Shown here: positions 33,250 through 41,420 of the stretch, piece by piece
Numbering within the stretch: position 1 is the first letter of the stretch
Layout of the letters: each line of letters starts with the position of its first letter
Assembly: GCA_030064955.1 (NCBI GenBank)
Contig: JASJDW010000005.1
Span: 1-44,938 of the forward strand
DNA: 44,938 nucleotides
Direction of reading: 5' to 3'
From: Crocosphaera sp.
Lineage (GTDB): Bacteria > Cyanobacteriota > Cyanobacteriia > Cyanobacteriales > Microcystaceae
Notes under the pieces: model-generated
Told to the model about the DNA's origin: nothing
What the model saw: the letters and a program-made list of their open reading frames with translations, nothing else
The model's database searches: none
Position numbers and translations under genes: made by a program

Positions 33250-33534
33250 ATGTCACTAGATTTCACAAACTTTCAAACTACTGCGATTCCTAATTATCGC
33301 AAAATTAAGGGAGGGTCTTCAATTTTATCCTCTATTACTTCCGAGAATCAAGAACTGGAGATTATTGTTAGGGTGAATGAGGACAACTACGTTCCAGGCG
33401 GCGTAAATTTACGCAACCGCCTGTCGCCATGTTTATTTACAGGCACAACTTATTCAGCCGAACTACACAACCTCGACAACGATCCGCGAGTTGCCTCTGT
33501 TTCCTTGAGTCAAAGACTACGGACAATTGGTTAA
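33250..33534 (+). CDS. Small protein resembling a subtilase prodomain (possible inhibitor)
   Basis: A 94-residue protein. Residues about 35-94 follow the pattern of subtilase prodomains: a beta strand LEIIVRVNED, a helix-like segment and LHNLDNDPRVASVSLSQRLR, which parallels the end of the prodomain-like part of the upstream protease (VKSLKAAQPLYP). Stand-alone prodomain-like proteins in other bacteria act as chaperones or inhibitors of subtilases, so that role is plausible here, but it is inference. It is in its own transcription unit (terminator at 33102; ribosome site around AAGAAAAAACA is weak). It could instead be an unrelated small protein. Confidence 0.55.
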   Translation: MSLDFTNFQTTAIPNYRKIKGGSSILSSITSENQELEIIVRVNEDNYVPGGVNLRNRLSPCLFTGTTYSAELHNLDNDPRVASVSLSQRLRTIG

Positions 33535-33823
33535 TTAACTTAAATATTAATTACTTAAACATTCATTTTCTTAGCTTTTCTAACAAGCTAAATCACTGCT
33601 TTATGAGTCTAAAATCCTCATACCAGATTCTAAAGCATAACTTTTTGGTCTGGACTTTAATATTAATTGATTTTGAAAACTTCTCAGGTGAAGTCAACGA
33701 TAAAAATCTAAAGAGTTTATAAAGTTCTCTCAGAAGCCTTAATATGCAGTCAAATCTCTCAGTGAAATCTGCTAGAATGATAATTCACGCCCCTCAAAAA
33801 ACCGTGCGTTATTAGGTCAATTA

Positions 33824-35008
33824 ATGACAACGCCTATGCTAAATCCTAATTTAGAAGCAATAGAACTCAACAAAGAAGAGATTGAAAGATACTCTCGCCA
33901 CATTATCTTGCCAGAAGTGGGGCTAGACGGTCAAAAACGCTTAAAAGCTGCCAGTGTTCTCTGTATCGGAACGGGAGGCTTAGGTTCTCCCCTTTTACTA
34001 TATCTTGCTGCTGCTGGTATTGGACGCATCGGGATTGTTGATTTTGATATTGTCGACAGTTCTAACCTACAACGTCAAATTATTCATGGAACCTCTTGGG
34101 TGGGTAAACCTAAGATTCAATCAGCAAAAGATCGAATTTTAGAGATAAATCCCGCTTGTCAGGTGGATTTGTACGAAACTCGGCTTTCTTCGGAAAACGC
34201 CCTCAAGCTCATGGAACCTTATGACGTGATCGTAGACGGAACCGATAATTTTCCCACTCGCTACCTTACCAATGATGCTTGTGTGTTATTGAATAAACCC
34301 AACGTTTATGGGTCAATTTTCCGCTTTGAAGGCCAAGCAACAGTATTCAACTACGAAGGGGGTCCCAACTACCGCGACTTATATCCTGAACCTCCCCCAC
34401 CTGGAATGGTTCCTTCCTGTGCAGAAGGAGGAGTGTTAGGGGTATTACCTGGCATTATCGGCACCATTCAAGCCACTGAAACCATTAAAATTATTTTAGG
34501 GGCAAAAAATACCCTGAGTGGGCGTTTATTGTTGTATAACGCCTGGGATATGACTTTCAGGGAACTGAAACTGCGACCCAATCCAGAACGGCCTGTAATT
34601 GAAGAATTAGTTGATTATGAACAGTTTTGTGGTATTCCTCAAGCCCAAGCAGCAGAAACGGAAGAAAAAGCAGCGATTCCTGAAATTAGCGTCAAGGATC
34701 TCAAAGAATTAATGGATCATGGGGCTGATGCGTTTGTATTAATTGATGTACGTAATGTTAATGAATACGAAATTGCACGTATTCCTGGTTCTGTGTTAGT
34801 TCCTTTACCTGACATTGAAGAAGGTTCAGGGATCGAGAAAGTGAAAGCGTTGGCTAAGGCTCACCGTGTCATTGCCCATTGTAAGATGGGAGGGCGATCA
34901 GCAAAAGCGTTAAAAATTCTTCAAGAAGCAGGAGTACAAGGAACCAATGTGAAGGGTGGTATCACTGCATGGAGTCAAGAAGTTGATCCAAATGTTCCTC
35001 AATACTGA
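33824..35008 (+). CDS. moeB: MoeB/ThiF adenylyltransferase with C-terminal rhodanese domain
   Basis: A 394-residue protein. Residues 1-270 are the E1-like adenylyltransferase: ERYSRHIILPEVGLDGQKRL, ATP site GTGGLGSPLLLYLAAAGIG and DGTDNFPTRYLTNDAC. Residues about 285-394 are a rhodanese domain with active-site Cys353 in AHCKMGGRSAKAL. It activates the C-terminal glycine of a sulfur carrier (MoaD or ThiS-like) and may pass sulfur through the rhodanese Cys353, for molybdopterin or thiamine synthesis. The fused arrangement is typical of cyanobacteria. A terminator follows directly. Confidence 0.92.
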   Translation: MTTPMLNPNLEAIELNKEEIERYSRHIILPEVGLDGQKRLKAASVLCIGTGGLGSPLLLYLAAAGIGRIGIVDFDIVDSSNLQRQIIHGTSWVGKPKIQSAKDRILEINPACQVDLYETRLSSENALKLMEPYDVIVDGTDNFPTRYLTNDACVLLNKPNVYGSIFRFEGQATVFNYEGGPNYRDLYPEPPPPGMVPSCAEGGVLGVLPGIIGTIQATETIKIILGAKNTLSGRLLLYNAWDMTFRELKLRPNPERPVIEELVDYEQFCGIPQAQAAETEEKAAIPEISVKDLKELMDHGADAFVLIDVRNVNEYEIARIPGSVLVPLPDIEEGSGIEKVKALAKAHRVIAHCKMGGRSAKALKILQEAGVQGTNVKGGITAWSQEVDPNVPQY

Positions 35009-35034
35009 TATTAATTAATTGCCGTCATAACCGA

Positions 35035-35067
35035 CCTACTTCTAATGCTTTAGAAGTGGGTTTTTTA
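35035..35067 (+). terminator. Rho-independent terminator after moeB
   Basis: CCTACTTCTA (35035-35044) pairs with TAGAAGTGGG (35051-35060; one G-T pair), a 10-bp stem with a 6-base loop, then TTTTTT. Confidence 0.88.
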
Positions 35068-35613
35068 TTCTTTCATCCTAATATAGTATTTTTGTATGTG
35101 TACTGCTGGGAAGGCACAAACTTACGCTCACGGGGGAGACTCATTTATCAATATTTCGGTTGAGGGAGTGTGGGAGGGGTGGGAAGTATAATAGGTATTA
35201 ACAATTTAACGTTTAATCTATGCAAAGAAAAACTCTCACTCATAGCTAAGACAAGATTACGGCTAGATTTACCCCTAACTATTAACTTTCATTAACCATC
35301 AGATTAGAAAATATCATAGCGATTTATATTGTCAAAGGGGCCAAGGTTCTCTATTGTTTATATAGAAGGTTGATAAGTTAGCTACTCCCGTGAAAATTTT
35401 TCCCCAGTCTTTTGACACTGGAAAAAGTAAGTTTCAGCAGGATTAGATCAGAAAAGCCATTAGGTAAATATATCTATCAGCTTAAAGATTCTCCAGTCTG
35501 ACAACCATTTTTCTGCTTTTTCTACCGCCTAGAGCCAACGGGTGAACGAAAAATTTATGGTAGCTTCTCATTAATTAAATTTAGTTTTGGCCTTAAAGCG
35601 AGGATAGTTAAAA
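35068..35613. other. Long leader region upstream of the carboxysome operon
   Basis: About 550 bases without a gene. It contains a short hairpin CCAGT/ACTGG near 35404-35421 and AT-rich tracts, and it presumably holds the operon promoter and a long 5' untranslated region. I could not identify a LysR (CmpR/NdhR-type) operator with confidence. ccmK2 has a GAGG ribosome site at 35600-35603. Confidence 0.4.
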
Positions 35614-35925
35614 ATGCCAATTGCCGTTGGAATGATCGAAACAAAGGGCTTTCCTGCTGTAGTAGAAGCAGCAGATGCGATGGTAAAAGCAGCCCGTGTT
35701 ACCTTAGTAGGTTATGAAAAAATTGGAAGCGTTCGTGTTACGGTCATTGTGCGGGGCGATGTTTCAGAAGTGCAAGCGTCCGTCTCTGCGGGTATCGATG
35801 CCGCCAACCGAGTCAATGGGGGAGAAGTTTTATCTACCCACATTATCGCCCGTCCCCATGAAAACCTCGAATATGTGCTACCCATTCGCTACACCGAGGA
35901 AGTGGAACAGTTTAGAGCCTATTAG
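35614..35925 (+). CDS. ccmK2: Carboxysome shell hexamer protein CcmK2
   Basis: A 103-residue BMC-domain protein that forms the hexameric facets of the beta-carboxysome shell. [40 protein letters not shown] and the C-terminal [12 protein letters not shown] are signatures, with the central pore KIGSxR-like loop. By length and order (first gene, 103 residues) it matches CcmK2 rather than CcmK1. It is the first gene of a five-gene operon encoding shell, vertex and scaffold proteins. It is nearly identical to the next gene over most of the length, so the pair arose by tandem duplication. Confidence 0.95.
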   Translation: MPIAVGMIETKGFPAVVEAADAMVKAARVTLVGYEKIGSVRVTVIVRGDVSEVQASVSAGIDAANRVNGGEVLSTHIIARPHENLEYVLPIRYTEEVEQFRAY

Positions 35926-35989
35926 CCGTATTGATTCAACAAGAACGGTGAATTAAACAGTCAATCATCAATTATAGGAGAAAAAACTC

Positions 35990-36325
35990 ATGTCAATTGC
36001 TGTTGGAATGGTAGAAACCCTTGGTTTCCCTGCTGTGGTAGAAGCAGCAGATGCGATGGTAAAAGCAGCCCGTGTTACCCTAGTGGGCTATGAAAAAATC
36101 GGAAGTGGTCGTGTTACCGTAATTGTACGGGGTGACGTTTCAGAAGTTCAGGCATCCGTTGCTGCGGGTATCGACAATGCTGGCCGAGTTAACGGTGGAC
36201 AAGTGTTATCCACCCATATCATCGCTAGACCCCACGAAAACCTCGAATACGTCTTACCCATTCGTTACACCGAAGCAGTAGAACAATTCCGTGAAAGTGT
36301 CAATCCTGTTCCCATTAGACGCTAA
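35990..36325 (+). CDS. ccmK1: Carboxysome shell hexamer protein CcmK1
   Basis: A 111-residue BMC-domain shell protein. It differs from CcmK2 mainly in the N-terminus ([16 protein letters not shown]), the pore loop (KIGSGRVTV), and a longer basic tail ([10 protein letters not shown]). In other cyanobacteria the longer tail distinguishes CcmK1. Ribosome site TAGGAG lies 8-10 bases before the ATG. Facet hexamers of both types probably co-assemble. Confidence 0.95.
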   Translation: MSIAVGMVETLGFPAVVEAADAMVKAARVTLVGYEKIGSGRVTVIVRGDVSEVQASVAAGIDNAGRVNGGQVLSTHIIARPHENLEYVLPIRYTEAVEQFRESVNPVPIRR

Positions 36326-36348
36326 ATAGACAGTAATTCGCCAACATA

Positions 36349-36654
36349 ATGCAAATTGCCAAAGTTCGAGGTACCGTTGTCAGTACCCACAAAACCCGCA
36401 GTTTAACAGGGACAAAGCTCTTGTTGCTTCAATTTATAGATGCTCAAGGGCAACCACTTCCTAAATATGAGGTAGCTGGTGATCTTGTTGGTGCAGGGGT
36501 CAATGAATGGGTATTAGTAACAAGAGGTAGTGCTGCTCGCATCGACGATGGCACGGAACACCGTCCCTTAGATGCGTTGGTAGTGGGAATTATTGATACG
36601 GTTACGGTGGAAAATAATCGATTGTATAGCAAAAAAGACGCAGAACGAGGTTAA
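36349..36654 (+). CDS. ccmL: Carboxysome vertex pentamer protein CcmL
   Basis: A 101-residue BMV (EutN/CcmL) protein that forms pentamers closing the corners of the carboxysome shell. MQIAKVRGTVVSTHKTRSLT, KLLLLQFIDAQG and AGVNEWVLVTRGSAAR are the family motifs, with the strand DALVVGIIDTVTV at the end. It starts 23 bases after ccmK1 and precedes ccmM, the fixed order of the operon. Only about 60 such subunits are needed per carboxysome, so lower expression than ccmK is expected. Confidence 0.95.
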   Translation: MQIAKVRGTVVSTHKTRSLTGTKLLLLQFIDAQGQPLPKYEVAGDLVGAGVNEWVLVTRGSAARIDDGTEHRPLDALVVGIIDTVTVENNRLYSKKDAERG

Positions 36655-36716
36655 GCCTCTCATAAGCGTCTGCTAATAACTGATACTAAATTATAAGGAG
36701 GAGGACGAAAATTGTC

Positions 36717-38708
36717 ATGGTAGTCCGCAAAAGGGCGGCACCCCCGACACCTTGGTCGCAAACCCTCGCAGAACCCAAAATCCACGATAGTGCATTCGTA
36801 CATTCCTTTTCTAACCTCATTGGAGATGTTCAAGTTGAGGCTAACGTTTTAATTGCCCCAGGAACATCCATAAGAGCCGATGAGGGGACTCCTTTTTATA
36901 TCGGTGAAGGAACCAACATTCAAGACGGTGTTGTGATTCATGGATTAGAAAAAGGACGGGTTGTGGGAGATGATGGCCAAGAATATTCCGTTTGGATCGG
37001 TGAACAAGCTTGTATTACTCACATGGCGTTGATTCACGGTCCTGCTTATATTGGGGATGACTGTTTTATTGGGTTTCGCTCAACTATTTTTAATGCCAGA
37101 GTCGGTCAAGGCTGTATCGTGATGATGCACGCCTTGATTCAGGACGTAGAGATTCCTCCAGGAAAATACGTTCCCTCTGGTGCTGTCATTACCAATCAAC
37201 AACAAGCCGATCGCCTCCCTGAAGTAACAGATAGCGATCGGCACTTTGCCCATCATGTGGTACAAGTTAATGAAGCTTTGCGGGCTGGGTATCAGTGCGC
37301 AGAAAACAAGGCTTGTATTACCCCCATTCGTCAACAGTTAGGGCAGTCTATAAAAGACATTAATCAGACTGATTATAGAAATTCGGTGACAAGTATGAGT
37401 TTAAGTTCAGACATTGTAGCTCAAGTGCGTTCCTTGCTGTCCCAAGGCTATACTATTGGGGCAGAATATGCTAATAAGCGTCGTTTTAAAACAAAATCTT
37501 GGTTAACCGGTGGGACTTTTGACGGTCGCGCCGATCAAGTATTAGGAGACTTAGAAGCCTTTCTGCAAGATCATCAAGGGGAGTATATTCGTCTGTTAGG
37601 GGTTGATAAAGCAGCCAAACGTCGCGTTCTCGAAGTGATTGTACAACGGCCTGAAGATACCCCAGGAGAACCCAGTCGCCTGACCACCACCAAGAGTAAG
37701 GTGACTAATGCTCCTGTTAGCAGTGCCAGTAATGGTAATGGTAAGGTAGGAGATGATATTGCCTCCCAGATTCGTGCCTTATTGCATCAAGGCTTGACAG
37801 TTAGTACAGAATATGCTAACAGTCGTCGTTTCAAAACCAAATCTTGGTTAACTGGCCCTGCTATTGATAGTAAGCGAGAATCTGAAGTAATTAACCAAAT
37901 ACAAAGACTCTTAGCGGAACATCAAGGGGAATACGTTCGCTTGATCGGTGTTGATCCCGATGCTAAACGTCGGGTATCTCAAACCATTATTCAACGTCCA
38001 GGAGAATCTGGGACTATTCAAAGTAATAGCAGAGTCGCTTCTCCTAGAACAGCGAAACGGGGGGTAGCAGCCAGCGACGGTTTAAGTTCTGAAGCGATCG
38101 CCCAAGTACGGTCTTTACTTTCCCAAGGCTACAAAATTGGCACGGAACACGCAAATAAACGTCGTTTCCGTACCAAGTCTTGGCAAAGCTGTTCTCCTAT
38201 CGATAGCATCCGTGAAGCGGAAGTGATTGCAGCTTTAGAAGGCTGTTTAGCTGAACATGCAGGAGAGTACGTGCGTTTAATTGGTATCGATACTCAAGCA
38301 AAGAGACGGGTGGTAGAAACCATTATTCAACGGCCAGGTCAAACCAGCAATAATGGAGCAAGAACAGTAACGGCTACAGCGACAGTCTCTGCTCCAACCG
38401 GTAGTTATTCAAGCAGTACTAACGGCAATGGTCGTGTCGCCACCAGTAATTTAACTAGCGAAGCGGTTGCCCAAGTTCGTTCCCTACTCAACCAAGGGTA
38501 TAAAATTGGAACGGAACACGCCGATAAACGTCGTTTCCGTACTAAGTCTTGGCAAAGTTGCTCTCCCATTGATAGTACCCGTGAAACTGAGGTTATCGCA
38601 GCCTTAGAGGGTTGTTTAGCAGAACATCAAGGGGAATATGTGCGCTTGATCGGCATTGATCCTCAAGCCAAACGGCGTGTTTTAGAAACCATTATCCAAC
38701 GTCCATAA
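36717..38708 (+). CDS. ccmM: Carboxysome scaffold and gamma carbonic anhydrase CcmM
   Basis: A 663-residue protein that clusters Rubisco in the carboxysome. Residues 1-210 are a gamma-class carbonic anhydrase trimer domain with zinc ligands His75, His102 and His107 and the cysteine pair Cys194/Cys200 needed for activity in the Thermosynechococcus protein. Four Rubisco-small-subunit-like repeats follow, near 227-320, 345-430, 455-545 and 580-663, each with AQVRSLLxQGYxIGxEHAxKRRFxTKSW; the last two carry Cys in WQSCSPI and EGCL. A strong AAGGAGGAGG (36695-36704) precedes the start. The internal Met227 (37395), preceded by GGTGA, could start a short CcmM form lacking the anhydrase domain. Confidence 0.95.
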   Translation: MVVRKRAAPPTPWSQTLAEPKIHDSAFVHSFSNLIGDVQVEANVLIAPGTSIRADEGTPFYIGEGTNIQDGVVIHGLEKGRVVGDDGQEYSVWIGEQACITHMALIHGPAYIGDDCFIGFRSTIFNARVGQGCIVMMHALIQDVEIPPGKYVPSGAVITNQQQADRLPEVTDSDRHFAHHVVQVNEALRAGYQCAENKACITPIRQQLGQSIKDINQTDYRNSVTSMSLSSDIVAQVRSLLSQGYTIGAEYANKRRFKTKSWLTGGTFDGRADQVLGDLEAFLQDHQGEYIRLLGVDKAAKRRVLEVIVQRPEDTPGEPSRLTTTKSKVTNAPVSSASNGNGKVGDDIASQIRALLHQGLTVSTEYANSRRFKTKSWLTGPAIDSKRESEVINQIQRLLAEHQGEYVRLIGVDPDAKRRVSQTIIQRPGESGTIQSNSRVASPRTAKRGVAASDGLSSEAIAQVRSLLSQGYKIGTEHANKRRFRTKSWQSCSPIDSIREAEVIAALEGCLAEHAGEYVRLIGIDTQAKRRVVETIIQRPGQTSNNGARTVTATATVSAPTGSYSSSTNGNGRVATSNLTSEAVAQVRSLLNQGYKIGTEHADKRRFRTKSWQSCSPIDSTRETEVIAALEGCLAEHQGEYVRLIGIDPQAKRRVLETIIQRP

Positions 38709-38716
38709 TGATTTGT

Positions 38717-38744
38717 AGAAGGGGTGAGGCGACTTACCCCTTCT
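38717..38744 (+). other. Hairpin between ccmM and ccmN
   Basis: AGAAGGGGTG (38717-38726) pairs with TACCCCTTCT (38735-38744), a 9-10-bp GC-rich stem with an 8-base loop, 8 bases after the ccmM stop and 20 bases before the ccmN ATG. There is no T-run after it, so it is more likely an RNA processing or stability element than a terminator. Confidence 0.65.
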
Positions 38745-38763
38745 CACTACGAGATATAAAGTA

Positions 38764-39486
38764 ATGCCTTTACCCCTTATTCAACCACCAAGTCGTTCAG
38801 ACGTTTCGATTATTGGTGAGGTTATTATCCATGAGGGTGCTGTTGTTGCACCTGGAACTATTTTGCAAGCTGCCCCTAATTGTCGTATTGTGATACACCA
38901 AGGGGCCTGTATTGGTATGGGAACCTTAATTAATGCCTATCAAGGAGACATTGAAATTGAATCCGGTGCTATGTTAGGGGCGGGGGTTTTGATTGTGGGT
39001 CAAGGTAAAATTGGCCAAAATGTTTGTCTGGGGTCTTGTACAACGGTGATTAATACTTCCATTGAGTCAGGAACCACCATAGAAGCAGGATCATTAGTGG
39101 GTGATAGCTCTCGTCAGTTCTCAGCATCAGAAACAGAGTCTCTAGAAGAAACAAAAGCAGATAATAATGGTTCTTCAGAAAATGGTCATGTAATTACTAA
39201 TAATCATCAAAAAGATACTCAACCGAATAAAATTGAGACTAACAAACCTGAATTTGTCGAAGAAATGGAAGACTTATGGGCAGATTCTGCACCGGAACTA
39301 GAAGAAGTCATAGAAATTCCTGAAATTCCGACCAAACCCAATGGTACTCCTGATAATAACAATGCTCCTGTTGTGGGTCAAGTTTATATTAATCAACTAT
39401 TATGTACTTTATTTCCAGATCGTCAAGCTTTTAACCACTCTCCAAATAATTCTGCTTCACAAGATTCTACTGACAAAAATAATTAA
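38764..39486 (+). CDS. ccmN: Carboxysome assembly protein CcmN
   Basis: A 240-residue protein linking the CcmM-Rubisco core to the shell. Residues 1-115 form a left-handed beta-helix of hexapeptide repeats (VSIIGEVIIHEGAVVAPGTI and GDIEIESGAMLGAGVLIVG). A flexible acidic linker of about 85 residues follows. The C-terminal encapsulation peptide, near residues 203-222 (VVGQVYINQLLCTLFPDRQ), is the amphipathic helix that binds CcmK. A further ~20 polar residues follow it. Last gene of the operon. Confidence 0.93.
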   Translation: MPLPLIQPPSRSDVSIIGEVIIHEGAVVAPGTILQAAPNCRIVIHQGACIGMGTLINAYQGDIEIESGAMLGAGVLIVGQGKIGQNVCLGSCTTVINTSIESGTTIEAGSLVGDSSRQFSASETESLEETKADNNGSSENGHVITNNHQKDTQPNKIETNKPEFVEEMEDLWADSAPELEEVIEIPEIPTKPNGTPDNNNAPVVGQVYINQLLCTLFPDRQAFNHSPNNSASQDSTDKNN

Positions 39487-39641
39487 CGGAACTGGTGTGG
39501 GGACATAAAAACCTACAAGCTAGATTTTATCAGGGATATAGCCCAATACTCCTCGGTTAAGAATTTTTATTTTTTAGTAGGGTAAGCAGAGGAGCAGGGA
39601 GATTGGAGCTTGGGAGTTGGTTTTTCAGTCTTCTGACTTAG

Positions 39642-41372
39642 TTAAGGACTAATCGTAATAGTAAAAAAAATGCCATCATTTTGTAAAGAATTACCTCCTT
39701 GCAACAAGTCTTTTCCTAAGGGGTTAGCCCAGTCAATACGGGCATTAAAAAAATTACCATATTGGAGTTGTAAACCGACACCAACGGAAGCTAATTCATT
39801 AATAGGAGGATCAGGATCATTTCCACTATTCCATCCTTGACCATAGTTTAAAAAAGGCACAAGTTGCACCACAAATTTATCTCTAGGGAGACGATAAACA
39901 GGAAAATGTAGTTCCATTCCAACAAAAACACCATTATCTGTTAACAAAGAATTTTGACGATATCCTTTAACATTTCCTAAACCACCTAACGAAAATTGTT
40001 CTAAAGAAACAATAGGACGATCTGCAAGCTGTAAATCACTTCTAACTACTAATAAAGTATCATCGGCTAATAATTTCACCCATTGTGCTTGTCCTCGCCA
40101 TAAAAAATAGTTACTGTAAGGGGTATCAGGATTAACTTCAAAATCAAAAGGTATTGTAGTGCCAAATGCTTCAATTCCCCAATTCAATTCTGACCTTGCT
40201 GATAGCACTTCCGTTGCTGTTCTTCCTACCCATTCTTGAGAAAATCGAATCGTAGAAATGTGGGTTCTTCCATTAGTATCAGATCCCCGAGATGGAAAAG
40301 CAAGTCCATCTAAATAGAGGGTTTTACTCTTTTGATGATCAACATCTAAACCTAACGTGAATTCTTGAGAGGGGGTTTGTATAATGGGTTGTCGAAAGCG
40401 AAAAAAATACTTTTGATAATCAGAATTAATGTCTAAAATCTCTAACGGTTCTTCAATAATTTCCCCTGTTAAACTTCTATATCCCACCTCAACGGTTCCA
40501 TTGTAAACATTCACAGGAACTTGATAAGTAATTTCTATATCATCACTTCCATCCGTATTAAAATAACTGAATTCTGCCTTATCCCCAAACCCCAATAAAT
40601 TCCTTTCTTCTAGATTAAACCCCCGACGAATTTCTCCCACTTGAGGGTTACGGCCATTATCGAAAATAAGACTCGGATAAAAAGAACGGGCAGAGACAAC
40701 TTTAACCACTAAAATATTATTACCTGGACGTGGACTTGGGGTTAATTCAGCTGAAATACTATCAATAACTGGGTTTAATTGTAGCAGTTGTAAAGATTCC
40801 ACTAAACGAGGAATATTTAAAGGAGTTTGTCCTCCTAATGCTAAGCGATCGCGTACATAATTGGGATTGAGTCTGCCTTCGACGGTCACTTGGATGTCTT
40901 CTAGTTGACCTTCGATAATTTTAATCCTAATGATATCATTTTCAATGGTTTGGGGGGGAATATAAGCCCCAGACGTGATATAACCGCGATCAACATAATA
41001 ATGAGTAATAGCCGATCTTGCTTCTAACAACTCCACAAAGGTCAAAGGGCGATCGACAAAACTTTGAACAACCTTACTTAACTCTTCTGTGTTAAAAGCG
41101 GTATTTCCTTCAAAACGAAATTGTTTAACCGTAATGGTTCCTGGAATATTCGGCAAACCTTCATCTATAGTGACAGGATTACTATTAGGAGGGGTTAAGG
41201 GGGTCTCAGGTAACGGAACAGGTTGAGGTAACTTAGGGGCAGAAGTGGGAGGAATTGGCCCATTATCAAAAGATTGTGCCATTACTTTAGTCGCAAACAC
41301 ACCACTCAACCAGAAAAGACAAAAACAACGACACAATAAGTTAGGGAGACGAGTTACGGGTTGACAAATCAT
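39642..41372 (-). CDS. TpsB outer-membrane transporter (ShlB/FhaC family)
   Basis: A 576-residue outer-membrane protein that exports a TpsA partner. It has a signal peptide (residues about 8-32, ending AKVMAQ-like VMAQ), a proline-rich linker, two POTRA domains (TVKQFRFEGNTAFNTEELSK and IEGQLEDIQVTVEGR) and a 16-strand barrel with the lid-loop motif GLGNVKGYRQN corresponding to the conserved VRGY-type tetrad. The C-terminus ends in a phenylalanine-rich strand (GIFFTITISP). It starts 32 bases inside the 3' end of tpsA, so translation is coupled. A truncated second copy of its 5' end is at 44649-44891. Confidence 0.9.
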   Translation of the reverse strand: MICQPVTRLPNLLCRCFCLFWLSGVFATKVMAQSFDNGPIPPTSAPKLPQPVPLPETPLTPPNSNPVTIDEGLPNIPGTITVKQFRFEGNTAFNTEELSKVVQSFVDRPLTFVELLEARSAITHYYVDRGYITSGAYIPPQTIENDIIRIKIIEGQLEDIQVTVEGRLNPNYVRDRLALGGQTPLNIPRLVESLQLLQLNPVIDSISAELTPSPRPGNNILVVKVVSARSFYPSLIFDNGRNPQVGEIRRGFNLEERNLLGFGDKAEFSYFNTDGSDDIEITYQVPVNVYNGTVEVGYRSLTGEIIEEPLEILDINSDYQKYFFRFRQPIIQTPSQEFTLGLDVDHQKSKTLYLDGLAFPSRGSDTNGRTHISTIRFSQEWVGRTATEVLSARSELNWGIEAFGTTIPFDFEVNPDTPYSNYFLWRGQAQWVKLLADDTLLVVRSDLQLADRPIVSLEQFSLGGLGNVKGYRQNSLLTDNGVFVGMELHFPVYRLPRDKFVVQLVPFLNYGQGWNSGNDPDPPINELASVGVGLQLQYGNFFNARIDWANPLGKDLLQGGNSLQNDGIFFTITISP

Positions 41373-41420
41373 AACAGGTAGCAGGGCTTAAACCAGAACT
41401 GTGGGGAGTCACAGTAGGTG
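41249..41420 (-). repeat. tpsA/tpsB junction repeat, copy 1
   Basis: About 172 bases spanning the start of tpsB and the end of tpsA are repeated at 44766-44938 with only a few base differences (for example GATTGTGCC versus GATTGCGCC, and CGACACAATAAG versus CGACGCAATAAT). Confidence 0.9.

Noticed and set aside
35404-35421. Small hairpin in the ccm leader as a riboswitch
   Set aside because: The stem is only five base pairs, with no conserved aptamer pattern.
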